Source: a virus. From it: a stretch of DNA of 39,093 nucleotides. The stretch lies in the IMG/VR virus record IMGVR_UViG_3300037104_000277, positions 1-39,093 of that record; one strand, 5' to 3'. A program made the translations under genes and the position numbers. The notes below the pieces were generated by a model. The model ran no database searches and had not been told where the DNA came from. It saw only the letters and a list, made by a program, of their open reading frames with translations. Below are positions 29,839 through 38,960 of this stretch, piece after piece; the stretch's first letter is position 1, and each line of letters opens with the position of its first letter.

Positions 29839-31232
29839 TGGTAATAATCGGCGGCAACGCGAATAAGCTCAAGAGCGAGCTTGACCGTGTTGGACACATG
29901 ATTAGCTCGACGTTCGCGAGCAGACTTGCGGGGATAGCGTCCATAGGAGCGATTGAAGAGGTGGCGCGCCGAACTGCCGAATATGCAGAGTCTGTCTCTG
30001 TCCTATCACAGCGACTCGGAATCTCAACTGATGCGGTTCAGGCATGGGATTATGCGCTAAAAATGAATGGAAGTTCGATTCAAAATGCCACAAAATTTTT
30101 TGAAAAGTTAGCTCTATCTCGACAAAAAGCATTGAAAGGAAATACCGATTTAACACAATCCTTCAAGAATTTTGGAATCACGCTTGACGATCTAAAGAAC
30201 AAGCGCCTGGAAGATTTAGCTTCTCAGATCGCGCAAGCGTTCAAAGCCGGAGATCCTCAAAAACTGATTGCCGACCTGCGAGATGTAGGAGGCCGAGGCG
30301 CCGGAGAGATGGTGGCTGCGTTCCGAAGTGGGTTGAAAGACTTCATGGACGACGCCCGCGAGATGGGAATAATAATTGGGAAAGACACAATTGATGGGTT
30401 GCGGGAAGGGATGGAGGAATCCAAGACTGTGTGGATGCAGTTCCGAGTGGAGGCTGCAACAGAACTCAACGCGTGGATTTATTATACAAAATATGCGGCG
30501 TTCGAGGTCCAATCCGTATGGGCTATGATGCGTGGATATTTGAAGGGTGGCATAACCGAGTCTCGGGCAGAAATCGACCGCGTAAAAAAAGATTGGTCCG
30601 ATGCTGCAAAAATGAGACTTGATAGATTGAACGCCAGGAAGAAATCTTTTTCTGGAGGCGCAGACGACGAAGATACTAAGGCAGAAGCAAAACGGGAAAA
30701 AGAAGCGGAGATGAGCGCGAAAAGAATACTCAATCTGAAAGAGGAACTATCCAGAATAGAAGACGCGACATCACTTAAACAAATGACAGCTGCGGAGAAG
30801 GTGATTGAATTGACGCGCAGAAAAGCAGAGATAGACAAAAAGCTTGCTCAAGGATCTGGAACACCAGCAATCCCAGCAAGAGCCGAGACTCGCAACGAGA
30901 CAATCTATCGGATCAATCACAACATACCGGGAAACGGAATGGTTCCGGCCGTAGCAGCAAAGCCAGGAATGAGCGAGGAAGACAGACTTAAACTGGAAAT
31001 AGAAAAAGCCAAAATAAACGAAGAGCTTGCTGCGGCAGAAAAACCAGGAAAGACACGCGAAAGAATGTCGCATGGTGGCGTAACATCATTGCAGCAAATT
31101 GGAGGATATACGTCTCCGGCAAGCGCAACACTGATCGACGTGAATCGCAAAATGGAACATCACCTGAGTGCTATTCACAAGGCCGTGACTGAGCACAATG
31201 GACACTCTGGATTGTACGAAAGGAAGTTCTAA
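29826..31232 (+). CDS. Tail tape-measure protein, short
   Basis: The 468-residue protein is mostly helical: GNANKLKSELDRVGHMISST and LSQRLGISTDAVQAWDYALK near the N-terminus are typical of tape-measure proteins, followed by a coiled coil (KREKEAEMSAKRILNLKEEL). It sets tail length; at roughly 0.15 nm per residue it predicts a tail near 70 nm, which is an estimate. The lack of long hydrophobic segments is notable. The start overlaps the chaperone gene; the stop overlaps the next start (TAATG). Confidence 0.8.
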   Translation: MPGLMVIIGGNANKLKSELDRVGHMISSTFASRLAGIASIGAIEEVARRTAEYAESVSVLSQRLGISTDAVQAWDYALKMNGSSIQNATKFFEKLALSRQKALKGNTDLTQSFKNFGITLDDLKNKRLEDLASQIAQAFKAGDPQKLIADLRDVGGRGAGEMVAAFRSGLKDFMDDAREMGIIIGKDTIDGLREGMEESKTVWMQFRVEAATELNAWIYYTKYAAFEVQSVWAMMRGYLKGGITESRAEIDRVKKDWSDAAKMRLDRLNARKKSFSGGADDEDTKAEAKREKEAEMSAKRILNLKEELSRIEDATSLKQMTAAEKVIELTRRKAEIDKKLAQGSGTPAIPARAETRNETIYRINHNIPGNGMVPAVAAKPGMSEEDRLKLEIEKAKINEELAAAEKPGKTRERMSHGGVTSLQQIGGYTSPASATLIDVNRKMEHHLSAIHKAVTEHNGHSGLYERKF

Positions 31233-32068
31233 TGGCGCTACCAATCGCACGTGGAAGTCCGCTGCTACAAAAGCAAAACGAGTCTTTCAAATACGACCCG
31301 ACTACTGGGTTGATTCATAGTTGGGATTACAAAGGAATTTCTCAAGCCTACGCAATCATGGCCCAGCAGGACTATGCTAGGGCCGGAATCCCGTGCGTTC
31401 TGACACTGCACCAGGGAGACACAGCAACACTCGAAATCGATGACCCAACGTTCCAATATACACTCGACACTTGGGAAGTTGCGGACAACGAAGAGTCTCC
31501 TGACGCGTGGCAGAATCCAAAAGTCGAGCAAGTAATTTACGACATTGCTTCTGGATATGCCGCACTTTCTGACGGAAGCGCTTTAACTTTTGGAGAGGTT
31601 ATGGCCGCCATCCGGCAGGCGCTCGCGAACGATCAACCGTCAGATGGTGATGGAGGAGCGTTCCAGGATGGAGCACTGTTGCCATTTTACGGAACGAGCA
31701 TCCAGAGAATCTATGACGACTATCAGGCCGGTGGCACAGAATTCCGTCGTGCTCAATATGTGCTGCGGCACAAGACAAACGCTCCACGCATCTGGACGAC
31801 CAACGTTGCCGACATTGGAGTTGAACAGATATATTCAACATCTCAGCTATTAACTGAGGCGTCAGATGCATCGCTGTGGATTTATCCGCTTCCGCCCAGA
31901 CTCGCATACAAGATTGCAAATCTTCCAAGTCCGATCCCGCGCGCGAATTATATGTGGGGCTGGCTGAAATCTGGAACCACAGAATCGACCGCAGCAAACA
32001 ATCGAATCGACCTCACCACTGAATATTGTCTCTACCAGTGGTCACTCGACAAATACGATGCCTTCTGA
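31232..32068 (+). CDS. Tail tip / baseplate-type protein
   Basis: This 278-residue protein directly after the tape measure, in distal-tail position, has SFKYDPTTGLIHSWDYKGIS, ATLEIDDPTFQYTLDTWEVA and a mixed alpha/beta pattern. No family recognised by sight. AAGGAAG precedes its ATG. It overlaps the next gene by 11 bp. Confidence 0.55.
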   Translation: MALPIARGSPLLQKQNESFKYDPTTGLIHSWDYKGISQAYAIMAQQDYARAGIPCVLTLHQGDTATLEIDDPTFQYTLDTWEVADNEESPDAWQNPKVEQVIYDIASGYAALSDGSALTFGEVMAAIRQALANDQPSDGDGGAFQDGALLPFYGTSIQRIYDDYQAGGTEFRRAQYVLRHKTNAPRIWTTNVADIGVEQIYSTSQLLTEASDASLWIYPLPPRLAYKIANLPSPIPRANYMWGWLKSGTTESTAANNRIDLTTEYCLYQWSLDKYDAF

Positions 32069-32660
32069 TTTTCCACGCAAGCCGAGCGGCTCAGATGAAG
32101 AGATGCGGTTTCATCGAACCGTTTATGACAAAACGTTTGGACCTGCCGGACAGATCCGCAACTCCTCAACTGTCAAGGTAAGCAGGACGAGCCGAGGAAT
32201 CATTCTGCACGCATCCCCGCCATCACCTGGAGGGGGTAAGCAATTTCTGTATCGCATCACGAGTCTTTACAATGCGGACTATTTCGGAGCGCGAAAATGG
32301 AATCCGCTGGCCAACAATGGTAACGGAGACTACATTGGTGCCGAAGAGAACATAGCGAAGTGTATCACTGGAAGGATGCCGGATTCTGAATTGATTGACG
32401 GATTCGGAACGAACTATGTTTACTCCGACGAGAATCTACGTTCTGCCGCAACCCAATATTCCACCACTGAATATGATGTGATGCATCCGCGCTACACTGC
32501 TTTTGATCCAGACAACCCGGACGACTATGGCAACCTGATTATCGTTGCGCGAATTCCAAACGGAACAGGTGTAACTGATGACAACAATAGACAAATCTAT
32601 TTGATGGAAATACAACCGACTCGCTATTGGACCTACAAGAATGAACAGCAGCTTACCTGA
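32058..32660 (+). CDS. Hypothetical tail protein
   Basis: The 200-residue protein is beta-rich with KVSRTSRGIILHASPPSPGG and FLYRITSLYNADYFGARKWN. Such short motifs occur in tail-fibre-associated proteins, but no assignment is safe. Overlaps on both sides (11 and 20 bp) place it in the tail-tip operon. Confidence 0.55.
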   Translation: MPSDFPRKPSGSDEEMRFHRTVYDKTFGPAGQIRNSSTVKVSRTSRGIILHASPPSPGGGKQFLYRITSLYNADYFGARKWNPLANNGNGDYIGAEENIAKCITGRMPDSELIDGFGTNYVYSDENLRSAATQYSTTEYDVMHPRYTAFDPDNPDDYGNLIIVARIPNGTGVTDDNNRQIYLMEIQPTRYWTYKNEQQLT

Positions 32661-33426
32661 TCTCACGGTCCCGATAGAGAGTCCCGCCGCCGCACTAAAA
32701 GAGAGTCCTGGATTTGCGCTGATGGCGCACAAGAAGGATTACGATTTCATGTTTGGCTGTTCAGTGTTTGGACAGACGATGAGGCTTGCATTCCAAGGTG
32801 AAGGATCAGAATTCTTCGGAGGTATTGAGAATGGGGCGGCGGATGGAACAATTCTTGTTTTCAGGACTCAAAACGGTGTAAATCAAATCGGTAATTATAT
32901 TAGCCAGCTTCCTAGATACTCCGATTCCATAAGCATCTTCACAATAGGACTTGATGGGGATCATTACTACAATGAATATTTCCATGTCGAGCTTGCAAAC
33001 GACAGTGGTTGGACATTCTGGAGCAGATGCCAGAACACTGTGGGCTTCGATGGAAGCGGAGGAGTGGCTATTTTTGGCAATGAGATACATTCAACCGTGA
33101 ACGGATTTGCTGTTTATCCGCAGGCGATGGCCTCTGTTTCTGCGGCCGGGGCCTGCATTTGCCTATGCGCTGTCGGAACGAAGGGAACAATCTCGATCCA
33201 TCAGAAGAGCGTAACATCTGGCAAATTGCAAGGCGCGGAATCTAAACAATATGTTGACATTACCGAGCGCGGGATTCAGGAATTTGCGTGCGATGAAAAC
33301 CATGTGATTTGCTTTTGGATCGGCAAGCATCCCGACGATGTTCCGAGCCGGTTCAGCCATCCCGACTTCGCTCCATCTGAATTCAATTTGCAGGTGTTTG
33401 ACAATGTTCCCGATTACACGCGTTGA
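32641..33426 (+). CDS. Hypothetical tail-tip protein
   Basis: The 261-residue protein is probably all-beta (HKKDYDFMFGCSVFGQTMRL, ILVFRTQNGVNQIGNYISQL), with a Cys cluster AGACICLCAVG near 178. Position suggests a structural tail component. No family recognised. The Cys cluster could bind metal or form disulfides in the virion. Confidence 0.55.
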   Translation: MNSSLPDLTVPIESPAAALKESPGFALMAHKKDYDFMFGCSVFGQTMRLAFQGEGSEFFGGIENGAADGTILVFRTQNGVNQIGNYISQLPRYSDSISIFTIGLDGDHYYNEYFHVELANDSGWTFWSRCQNTVGFDGSGGVAIFGNEIHSTVNGFAVYPQAMASVSAAGACICLCAVGTKGTISIHQKSVTSGKLQGAESKQYVDITERGIQEFACDENHVICFWIGKHPDDVPSRFSHPDFAPSEFNLQVFDNVPDYTR

Positions 33427-33446
33427 CTAAATCCCATAATTGATTT

Positions 33447-34109
33447 GTGGCAGACCTAAAACTCTATATCAACACCAGCAATAACTCGCTGGTTGGCGGT
33501 CAATCGTCAACGCAGGCGATTGACACTGGCTCACTGCCGCTATTTTTTGGAGACGTTCTCAACCTTGTAATCTACCTCCTGCAAACCCCAACGGGTTACA
33601 ACTCGACCGACCCGAGCAACTCCAAACTCGAAACAGTATCGATAGCGGGACTTCAACTGTTCTTTTACCTCGACGATGGGAAGATTGGCGGGACTGTCTA
33701 TACAAGCCAAGTAGCCTTTGAGACCGACCCGACCGATTCATTCTTCATCGGCACATTGGCGCTGAACACGGAGCCACTCCAAACGCTGCTCGGAACGGCA
33801 AACAGCGCCACGGCATGGGTGAAAGTGGGTTATGTCCAGAATGGCCAACAGGTCACAATATTATCCAAACAGGTCAGCATCGGCGTGGGCATCCCCGTTG
33901 CTGCGCTCCAGGTGCCGGCCGGGTTGACACCCTTGGCTGCCGAGGTTGCTAATCAGACTTATTTTCCACAGCAACCCGTGGCCGGAAAACCGCTCTATTT
34001 GGAATCGCCAAATGGAAAGATATTCGTGCTGCGCGTAGTTGATGACCCTGATGGTAATGCGCATTTTGAATCTTCACAGTTGAATTTTGAATCTTCACAG
34101 TTGAACTGA
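33447..34109 (+). CDS. Hypothetical tail-fibre-region protein
   Basis: The 220-residue protein starts GTG at 33447 (DLKLYINTSNNSLVGG), is beta-rich with VYTSQVAFETDPTDSFFIGT and ends with a duplicated FESSQLN. The C-terminal domain (KPLYLESPNGKIFVLRVVDD) may be a small beta domain. A phage receptor-binding or fibre-attachment role is possible by position only. Confidence 0.55.
   Translation: MADLKLYINTSNNSLVGGQSSTQAIDTGSLPLFFGDVLNLVIYLLQTPTGYNSTDPSNSKLETVSIAGLQLFFYLDDGKIGGTVYTSQVAFETDPTDSFFIGTLALNTEPLQTLLGTANSATAWVKVGYVQNGQQVTILSKQVSIGVGIPVAALQVPAGLTPLAAEVANQTYFPQQPVAGKPLYLESPNGKIFVLRVVDDPDGNAHFESSQLNFESSQLN
34064..34105 (+). repeat. Tandem 21-bp repeat at gene end
   Basis: TTTTGAATCTTCACAGTTGA plus A (21 bp) occurs twice back to back, 34064-34084 and 34085-34105, adding a second FESSQLN to the protein just before its stop. 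It looks like replication slippage. Copy number may vary. Confidence 0.9.
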
Positions 34110-34111
34110 AT

Positions 34112-35689
34112 ATGAAAATAATCATCGCTCTTTTACTGTCAGCATTGTGCGTGTCCGCACAGCCAATCATCACAGCCAGTGTTACCGTCACGAACATAGC
34201 GGGAACGACTAATGGCCAAACCATAAGTGTCAATGGAGTGGTGCGGACTTTCACAAACAACGTTACGTTTGCCAATGTCCAAATCTCGACCGCGACGAAT
34301 ACGACTTTGGTGGCATCAAACATCTTCGTTGCTTACGCCTCGTTCCCGCAGCCAAACATGAGTCTGTTCACATTTCCGCAATCCTCAGTTCTATTTCAGT
34401 CCTATCCAGGGTCCGCAATGACGGTTCTTATTTCCCCAGGCTGGGGAGCGTTGTCCTATTCAACAAACTCGCTCAGTTCTGCTACTGTGATGCGAGCTCC
34501 TATAACTGTGGCCGGCCCATTTGAAATCACCAACGTCGCCAATGCAATACGTGATTACATATCGAGTCAGGCAGTGACAAATCAAATCCCAACAAATGCT
34601 CCGGCGATGCAATTGTTTAAGCCGTTCGACTCGAACATCCTTAACAACGCCGTAGCAAACTTGGGGACGAATTCAACCAACTTTACACTGATGATGGGGT
34701 TGAATGGAACCAATTACGTCAACTTTGTCACAAGCCTTCAATCCAATTTCTTTTGGAGTGTAGTTGGAGGAATCGGAAGTGCGGCGTATCAACCCGTAAC
34801 AGCATTCCAACCCGCGAGCACGACTCTGTCAAATATCAGCGGGCTAGACCTATCGCAGCTTGTTCCTTGGCTAACAAACAACGCGATTGTATTGTATAAC
34901 ACCAACGCATTAGATGGTAGTCAGATATTCAGACTTGAAGCGCAACCGCTCGGCCCCATGCGACTCTATTACGCAGACGCAGGCGCAAACCCATTCCTGA
35001 CCGTCAATGGACCATCCGAGGGGAGTCCTAACGACATAGCAATCAAAGCGTTGTCGTCCGGTGTTACCCGTATCGAGATTCAACAGCCGGAGAATAACGG
35101 ACAGACAATATTGAGAGACTCTGCCGGAGACAATTCTCTGACAATAACGAAAACGAGTGGGAATGTCCTGCTTAAAAAGCCAATCACATTCAACACCGTT
35201 TCACTTCCAGGCGTTGCGATGGGATTGGTTACGAACTTCGTAAACCAGACAGCGTATAGTGGTTCTGGTTCCGGGGAGTTGAATACCTTCACAATCCCGT
35301 CCGGAGTGTTGACAAACATCGGAGATACAATCATTCGGAGAATTGGAGCGGGAATATCCGGGTCCGGTGGCGGGAAGATCGAAGTTGATTTTGCCGGCGG
35401 ATCGATTGGCGACACTGGCAGCATTGCCACGACCTCCACTGGATCGATTTATGTTCAATGCGAAATCACCGTCATTGACGATACTGATGTTGGCGTGGTT
35501 GTCAGCACAACCTCGCAAGGAACAGCATCTGCCACTACCACGGTCTGCCAAAAACTTAGCGTTGACAGCCTTACATCAAACGCACATGATTTTCAGTTGA
35601 AACTTTACACCACTGGCGGAGACACTGTGACAATCTTCACCGACAATATTTATTACGCCCCGTCACCGGCGTGGGCAGGGCTACAATAA
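34112..35689 (+). CDS. Exported Asn/Thr-rich fibre-like protein
   Basis: The 525-residue product begins with a signal peptide (MKIIIALLLSALCVSAQ) that closely matches the one on the next gene. The mature part is Asn/Thr/Ser-rich and probably all-beta, with repetitive TNAPAMQLF and GSGGGKIEVDFAGG segments. The C-terminal domain (GKIEVDFAGGSIGDTGSIA ... FTDNIYYAP) resembles a small jelly-roll found on fibres. Tail location and signal peptide conflict: either it is secreted, or the hydrophobic start is used for assembly. ATG 34112 lies two bases after the previous stop. Confidence 0.6.
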   Translation: MKIIIALLLSALCVSAQPIITASVTVTNIAGTTNGQTISVNGVVRTFTNNVTFANVQISTATNTTLVASNIFVAYASFPQPNMSLFTFPQSSVLFQSYPGSAMTVLISPGWGALSYSTNSLSSATVMRAPITVAGPFEITNVANAIRDYISSQAVTNQIPTNAPAMQLFKPFDSNILNNAVANLGTNSTNFTLMMGLNGTNYVNFVTSLQSNFFWSVVGGIGSAAYQPVTAFQPASTTLSNISGLDLSQLVPWLTNNAIVLYNTNALDGSQIFRLEAQPLGPMRLYYADAGANPFLTVNGPSEGSPNDIAIKALSSGVTRIEIQQPENNGQTILRDSAGDNSLTITKTSGNVLLKKPITFNTVSLPGVAMGLVTNFVNQTAYSGSGSGELNTFTIPSGVLTNIGDTIIRRIGAGISGSGGGKIEVDFAGGSIGDTGSIATTSTGSIYVQCEITVIDDTDVGVVVSTTSQGTASATTTVCQKLSVDSLTSNAHDFQLKLYTTGGDTVTIFTDNIYYAPSPAWAGLQ

Positions 35690-35690
35690 T

Positions 35691-38294
35691 ATGAAATCAA
35701 TACTTGCTCTCCTACTCTCTGCTCTGGCCGTTTCCGCACAAACGAACACGGTGGATATTACCTGGAATTGGTATGATTTCCAATTAAATCCGCAGGCGGT
35801 TCGCAGAATCACGATGACTCCTTTGCCTGACCCGTTCGCGGATTATGCGGGCGGACTAATCAGCCTATCTCCAAAGTCAGCGGTGACTGGGCTGTATGGA
35901 AGTTACACCTATAGCAATACAGTCCCTGGATACTGCTATCGAATTCAACTCGACACCCCCTACGGTTCCACTGTTCGGACGTGCGGAATACCGGCGACCG
36001 TCTCGGGACCAATCAACGGACGCGATTATCTTGGAATGAGGATCGGACCAAACTTCTTTTATCTCTACCAGACAAATGGGGGACAGACTGCATTGCAGGT
36101 CCAGGCCGCAGTGTTGCAGGCGTCCAACTCGCTAGCTGGACAGATAGCGGGTATTTCAAGCCCGACGAATGGATTGACATCAAACCAGGTGGCCTCGGTG
36201 GTAGAGGTCGTAGCCTTGCCGATTGCGCAAGCCGTGGCCGCTACGAACCTTCCGTCGGGCGTCGTGACTAACGGACAGACGAACGTCACAATCAGCGGAA
36301 CATTCCACGGCCAGGCGGACTCGGCGGGGAGCGCGTCCGAGGCAACGAATGCGCAGCGGCCGGAGATTGTTTCGGAGTTGGCTCAGGCGGTGCTGGGAAT
36401 CGATGGGAATGAGCATTTCACGGTGACTGGAGTCGACTGGATGATCACCAACCTGTTTTCGTGGATGTCGCTTATTAGCCAAGCGGGGAACAACGTCAAC
36501 GTCACCGGGGGGATGCAGGTGTCGAACATTTTTTCGACGTGGGGGACGAACACTTACAACGGGAATTCGGTCTTTAATGGGAGCGCGAATTTCAACAACG
36601 GGGTGTCACTTACCGGGGCGGGTTACTTTTCCGGGGATGCCTTTGGGTTGACGAATTTGCAGGCGAGTCAGTTGACGGGGAGCGCGTCCGAGGCAACGAA
36701 TGCGCAGACCCTCGGCGGTGTTCCAGCGTCGGCTTACGCGCAGACCAACGGCGCGACGCTGAACAACGTCACGATTGCGAGCGGGAATTTAGGCACAATC
36801 TCCGTCACGAATTTAGTTATGCCTCTTGTGCTTCGCGACCAAGGGTCTTTACAGGCGTTCATCAACGCAGTGGCCGCCGGGGCCAACAATAGCCACACAC
36901 TGCACATCCCGGCAGGCCTCTGGCACGCCACGAATATTGCGTTACCAGCATCGTGCCTCGGCACGGCGAGCATTGCGGGCGCGCCATGGACAATTGAAGG
37001 TGAAGGCCAGCAGCAGACGTTTATAGCCACGATGGCGACGAATGGCTTTATTTTCGGATTCCAAACTTCGGGCGGGGGCGGCGGCCCAAGGGTGGTTGGC
37101 GTCACCATTAAAGACCTATGTTTGCTTGGTCCGGGGGTGACCAACATTGCAAACGGCGCCGGCGCAACGGGCATTTACGAGACGACTAATTACAGCACGG
37201 TCGGAATCTTCGTGGGCATCACCAATGCTTACGCGTCCGATACTTGTGGTTACCAGATCAAGGTCCAAAAATGCGCCGCTTTCGGGTTTCGATCTGCGGT
37301 GGAGTTCTCGAACACGGTCACGTCCGCAGTCGAAGACTGTATTTTCGAGGGGAACTGGCAAAGCGATATTCACGCCGACAAATGCGACACATTTAAAGTT
37401 TCTGGCGGCAATTACGGCTGGAGTAGCTTCCCCATGACAATAACGAATTTCCACAAGGCCGCGATGTGGTTTACGGGTGGGGGCTTAGGCGCTGTGGTCA
37501 CGAGCTGTGAAATTGGGGGAGTGTGGCGGGGAATTTTTAACGATGGCGGGGAATGGAACCTAGTCGTGATGGGCGGTAATACCGAGTCAATCTACAACGA
37601 AAAGTTCCTACAGAAGGGAGCCATAATGACTACGTTCATTGGGCCGATGGATAATTTCACGCTTACGACTGGCGTAGCATATAATGTGACAAATATTACT
37701 GGCGGAGGCCTAGGGGGGTTGCTGGTAGTTAACCCAGTGGGACCCAATTGCACAGGGACGAGCTACGAATTTGGAGTTACTGGCACAGCGCAAGTGTGTT
37801 ACGTGAACGTTATGGCCTACGGCACAGTGAATAGCCCCAACTGCCTGAACAACGGAACACCAACAGTCCTCAGTCCTCGCGGTCTATCGTCTTCTGAGGC
37901 GATTGGCCAATTGCAAGTAACGAAGCTCGGGGTCGGCGTGGCGGCAGTAACTCCATTTGATGTCGAAGTGTCCTCTTTTGAGCGCATGTTGTTTCAGAGC
38001 CACCAGGCGTCCCCACTGCCCGCGTGGGGGACCCCGCTAACTCCAATGGCCACCGCCGTCAGCTTGCGCTCATTTAGTGGAGACCTGTCAGCCAATGAGG
38101 GAATAAACATCGACTCGCCCCGGCTCACTACTGACGGAGACTTCTACATAAGGTCCAACTTGGTGTTCAATGGCACGGCTATGGGCTTGACAAACTCTGC
38201 TTTGGCCAGAGTGCCGGCGGGTTACGACTCGATTCAATTCTACAGCAACCACGTTTGGAGGGTGACGCCAACTGCGACGAACCTCATTAACTGA
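35691..38294 (+). CDS. Tail-spike-like protein with beta-helix and signal peptide
   Basis: The 867-residue protein opens with a signal peptide (MKSILALLLSALAVSAQ). Residues 200-370 carry fibre-type repeats (GYFSGDAFGLTNLQASQLTG, SASEATNAQ twice). Residues about 390-660 look like a right-handed parallel beta-helix (GLWHATNIALPAS, GVTIKDLCLLGPG-like, CGYQIKVQKCAAFGFRSAV), the fold of pectate-lyase-like spikes that bind or cut surface glycans. The C-terminal part (FDVEVSSFERMLF ... DSIQFYSNHVWRVTPTATN) resembles fibre tips. It is the likely receptor-binding protein. It contains a 32-bp exact DNA repeat. Confidence 0.65.
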   Translation: MKSILALLLSALAVSAQTNTVDITWNWYDFQLNPQAVRRITMTPLPDPFADYAGGLISLSPKSAVTGLYGSYTYSNTVPGYCYRIQLDTPYGSTVRTCGIPATVSGPINGRDYLGMRIGPNFFYLYQTNGGQTALQVQAAVLQASNSLAGQIAGISSPTNGLTSNQVASVVEVVALPIAQAVAATNLPSGVVTNGQTNVTISGTFHGQADSAGSASEATNAQRPEIVSELAQAVLGIDGNEHFTVTGVDWMITNLFSWMSLISQAGNNVNVTGGMQVSNIFSTWGTNTYNGNSVFNGSANFNNGVSLTGAGYFSGDAFGLTNLQASQLTGSASEATNAQTLGGVPASAYAQTNGATLNNVTIASGNLGTISVTNLVMPLVLRDQGSLQAFINAVAAGANNSHTLHIPAGLWHATNIALPASCLGTASIAGAPWTIEGEGQQQTFIATMATNGFIFGFQTSGGGGGPRVVGVTIKDLCLLGPGVTNIANGAGATGIYETTNYSTVGIFVGITNAYASDTCGYQIKVQKCAAFGFRSAVEFSNTVTSAVEDCIFEGNWQSDIHADKCDTFKVSGGNYGWSSFPMTITNFHKAAMWFTGGGLGAVVTSCEIGGVWRGIFNDGGEWNLVVMGGNTESIYNEKFLQKGAIMTTFIGPMDNFTLTTGVAYNVTNITGGGLGGLLVVNPVGPNCTGTSYEFGVTGTAQVCYVNVMAYGTVNSPNCLNNGTPTVLSPRGLSSSEAIGQLQVTKLGVGVAAVTPFDVEVSSFERMLFQSHQASPLPAWGTPLTPMATAVSLRSFSGDLSANEGINIDSPRLTTDGDFYIRSNLVFNGTAMGLTNSALARVPAGYDSIQFYSNHVWRVTPTATNLIN
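36325..36707 (+). repeat. Dispersed exact 32-bp direct repeat in spike gene
   Basis: The 32 bases at 36325-36356 (starting CGGGGAGCGCGTCCGAGGCA) recur exactly at 36676-36707, 351 bp apart and in the same frame (SASEATNAQ). This could drive deletion or domain shuffling of the 117 codons between. The DNA between is unusually rich in GGGG runs compared with the neighbouring fibre gene. Confidence 0.9.
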
Positions 38295-38353
38295 GCATGA
38301 CCACGGAACTTGAACGTCTCGCTATCAATATTACCTTTGCAAGATACTAAATC

Positions 38354-38370
38354 GTTAAGAACTACCTTAA
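38354..38370 (+). promoter_or_regulatory. GTTAAGAAC-N3-CTTAA motif before the holin genes
   Basis: The gap 38295-38376 is AT-rich and holds GTTAAGAAC, TAC, CTTAA six bases before ATG 38377. The same two halves with the same spacing lie at 2532-2548 before the early operon. It may be a shared regulator site or phage promoter element. A 17-codon frame (ATG 38297) is also present but unconvincing. Confidence 0.35.
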
Positions 38371-38376
38371 AAACTC

Positions 38377-38610
38377 ATGATCTCAGACAAACAATTCGAG
38401 GAACTAGACAGAAAGATTAACGAAACCCATGACACCGTTCTTCAAGTAAAGACCATTGTCGAGCGGGCGCTTCCTTGTGCTTTGCACACTTCTCAGATTG
38501 AAGACCTTTACAAGAAAGCATCATGGGCCACAAATAAGATCAACATGGCATTAGGTGCCGTCTGTCTTCTTACTCTTGCGGTGTCAATCTATGACATCCT
38601 AAAGAAATAA
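38377..38610 (+). CDS. XhlA-like holin-associated membrane protein
   Basis: The 77-residue protein has an N-terminal coiled coil (DKQFEELDRKINETHDTVLQ) and a C-terminal transmembrane helix (INMALGAVCLLTLAVSIYDIL). This is the layout of hemolysin XhlA-type proteins that accompany holins. It lies two bases before the next membrane-protein gene, and the group of three small membrane proteins suggests a lysis cassette. Confidence 0.6.
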   Translation: MISDKQFEELDRKINETHDTVLQVKTIVERALPCALHTSQIEDLYKKASWATNKINMALGAVCLLTLAVSIYDILKK

Positions 38611-38612
38611 CT

Positions 38613-38960
38613 ATGATTGCTCAACTCGACCCCGAGACCATTGACGCAGTAAAGAAGATCATCCCGTCCGGATGGGTTCCATACGTCCTGTTCGCCGTGC
38701 TCTGCATTCCCTACGCGACGCGCGCTTGGAAGTCGATACGGTCAAGCGGCTCATCCTTTTTCGATACCGTAACCAGCAAGGGGGGCCTGTGCGGCATCTG
38801 GAACGCCGTCATGCATGGGACCAACGTTTCCCCGGTCGTTTTGCAGAAGATCGAGGACAACGCGCAGGCCATTCAACAGGTGGCTGCCGCGACCGGGACT
38901 ACGATACCCCCGTCGGCCACGGTTGACAAACCTGTGAATCGTGATAGCGTTCCCCAATGA
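38613..38960 (+). CDS. Holin-like small membrane protein
   Basis: The 115-residue protein has one clear transmembrane helix (VPYVLFAVLCIPYATRAW, about 22-39) and a soluble C-terminal half with a helical QKIEDNAQAIQQVAAATG. It resembles small phage membrane proteins of unknown or holin function in lysis cassettes. Its C-terminal half is almost identical to the partial gene at 3-209. The stop overlaps the next start as ATGA. Confidence 0.6.
   Translation: MIAQLDPETIDAVKKIIPSGWVPYVLFAVLCIPYATRAWKSIRSSGSSFFDTVTSKGGLCGIWNAVMHGTNVSPVVLQKIEDNAQAIQQVAAATGTTIPPSATVDKPVNRDSVPQ
38746..38903. repeat. Right copy of imperfect terminal repeat
   Basis: This is the partner of 1-158 (156 of 158 identical). 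The boundary at 38903/38904 is sharp: the right copy continues ATACCCCCGTCGG, the left TTTGTTTCCAAG. The left boundary cannot be seen because the window begins there. Confidence 0.9.

Noticed and set aside
38672-38926. Alternative frame conserved in both terminal repeat copies (also 44-250)
   Set aside because: Its conservation is only that of the duplicated DNA. Both differences between copies fall within it too, and the frame with the membrane helix explains the region.
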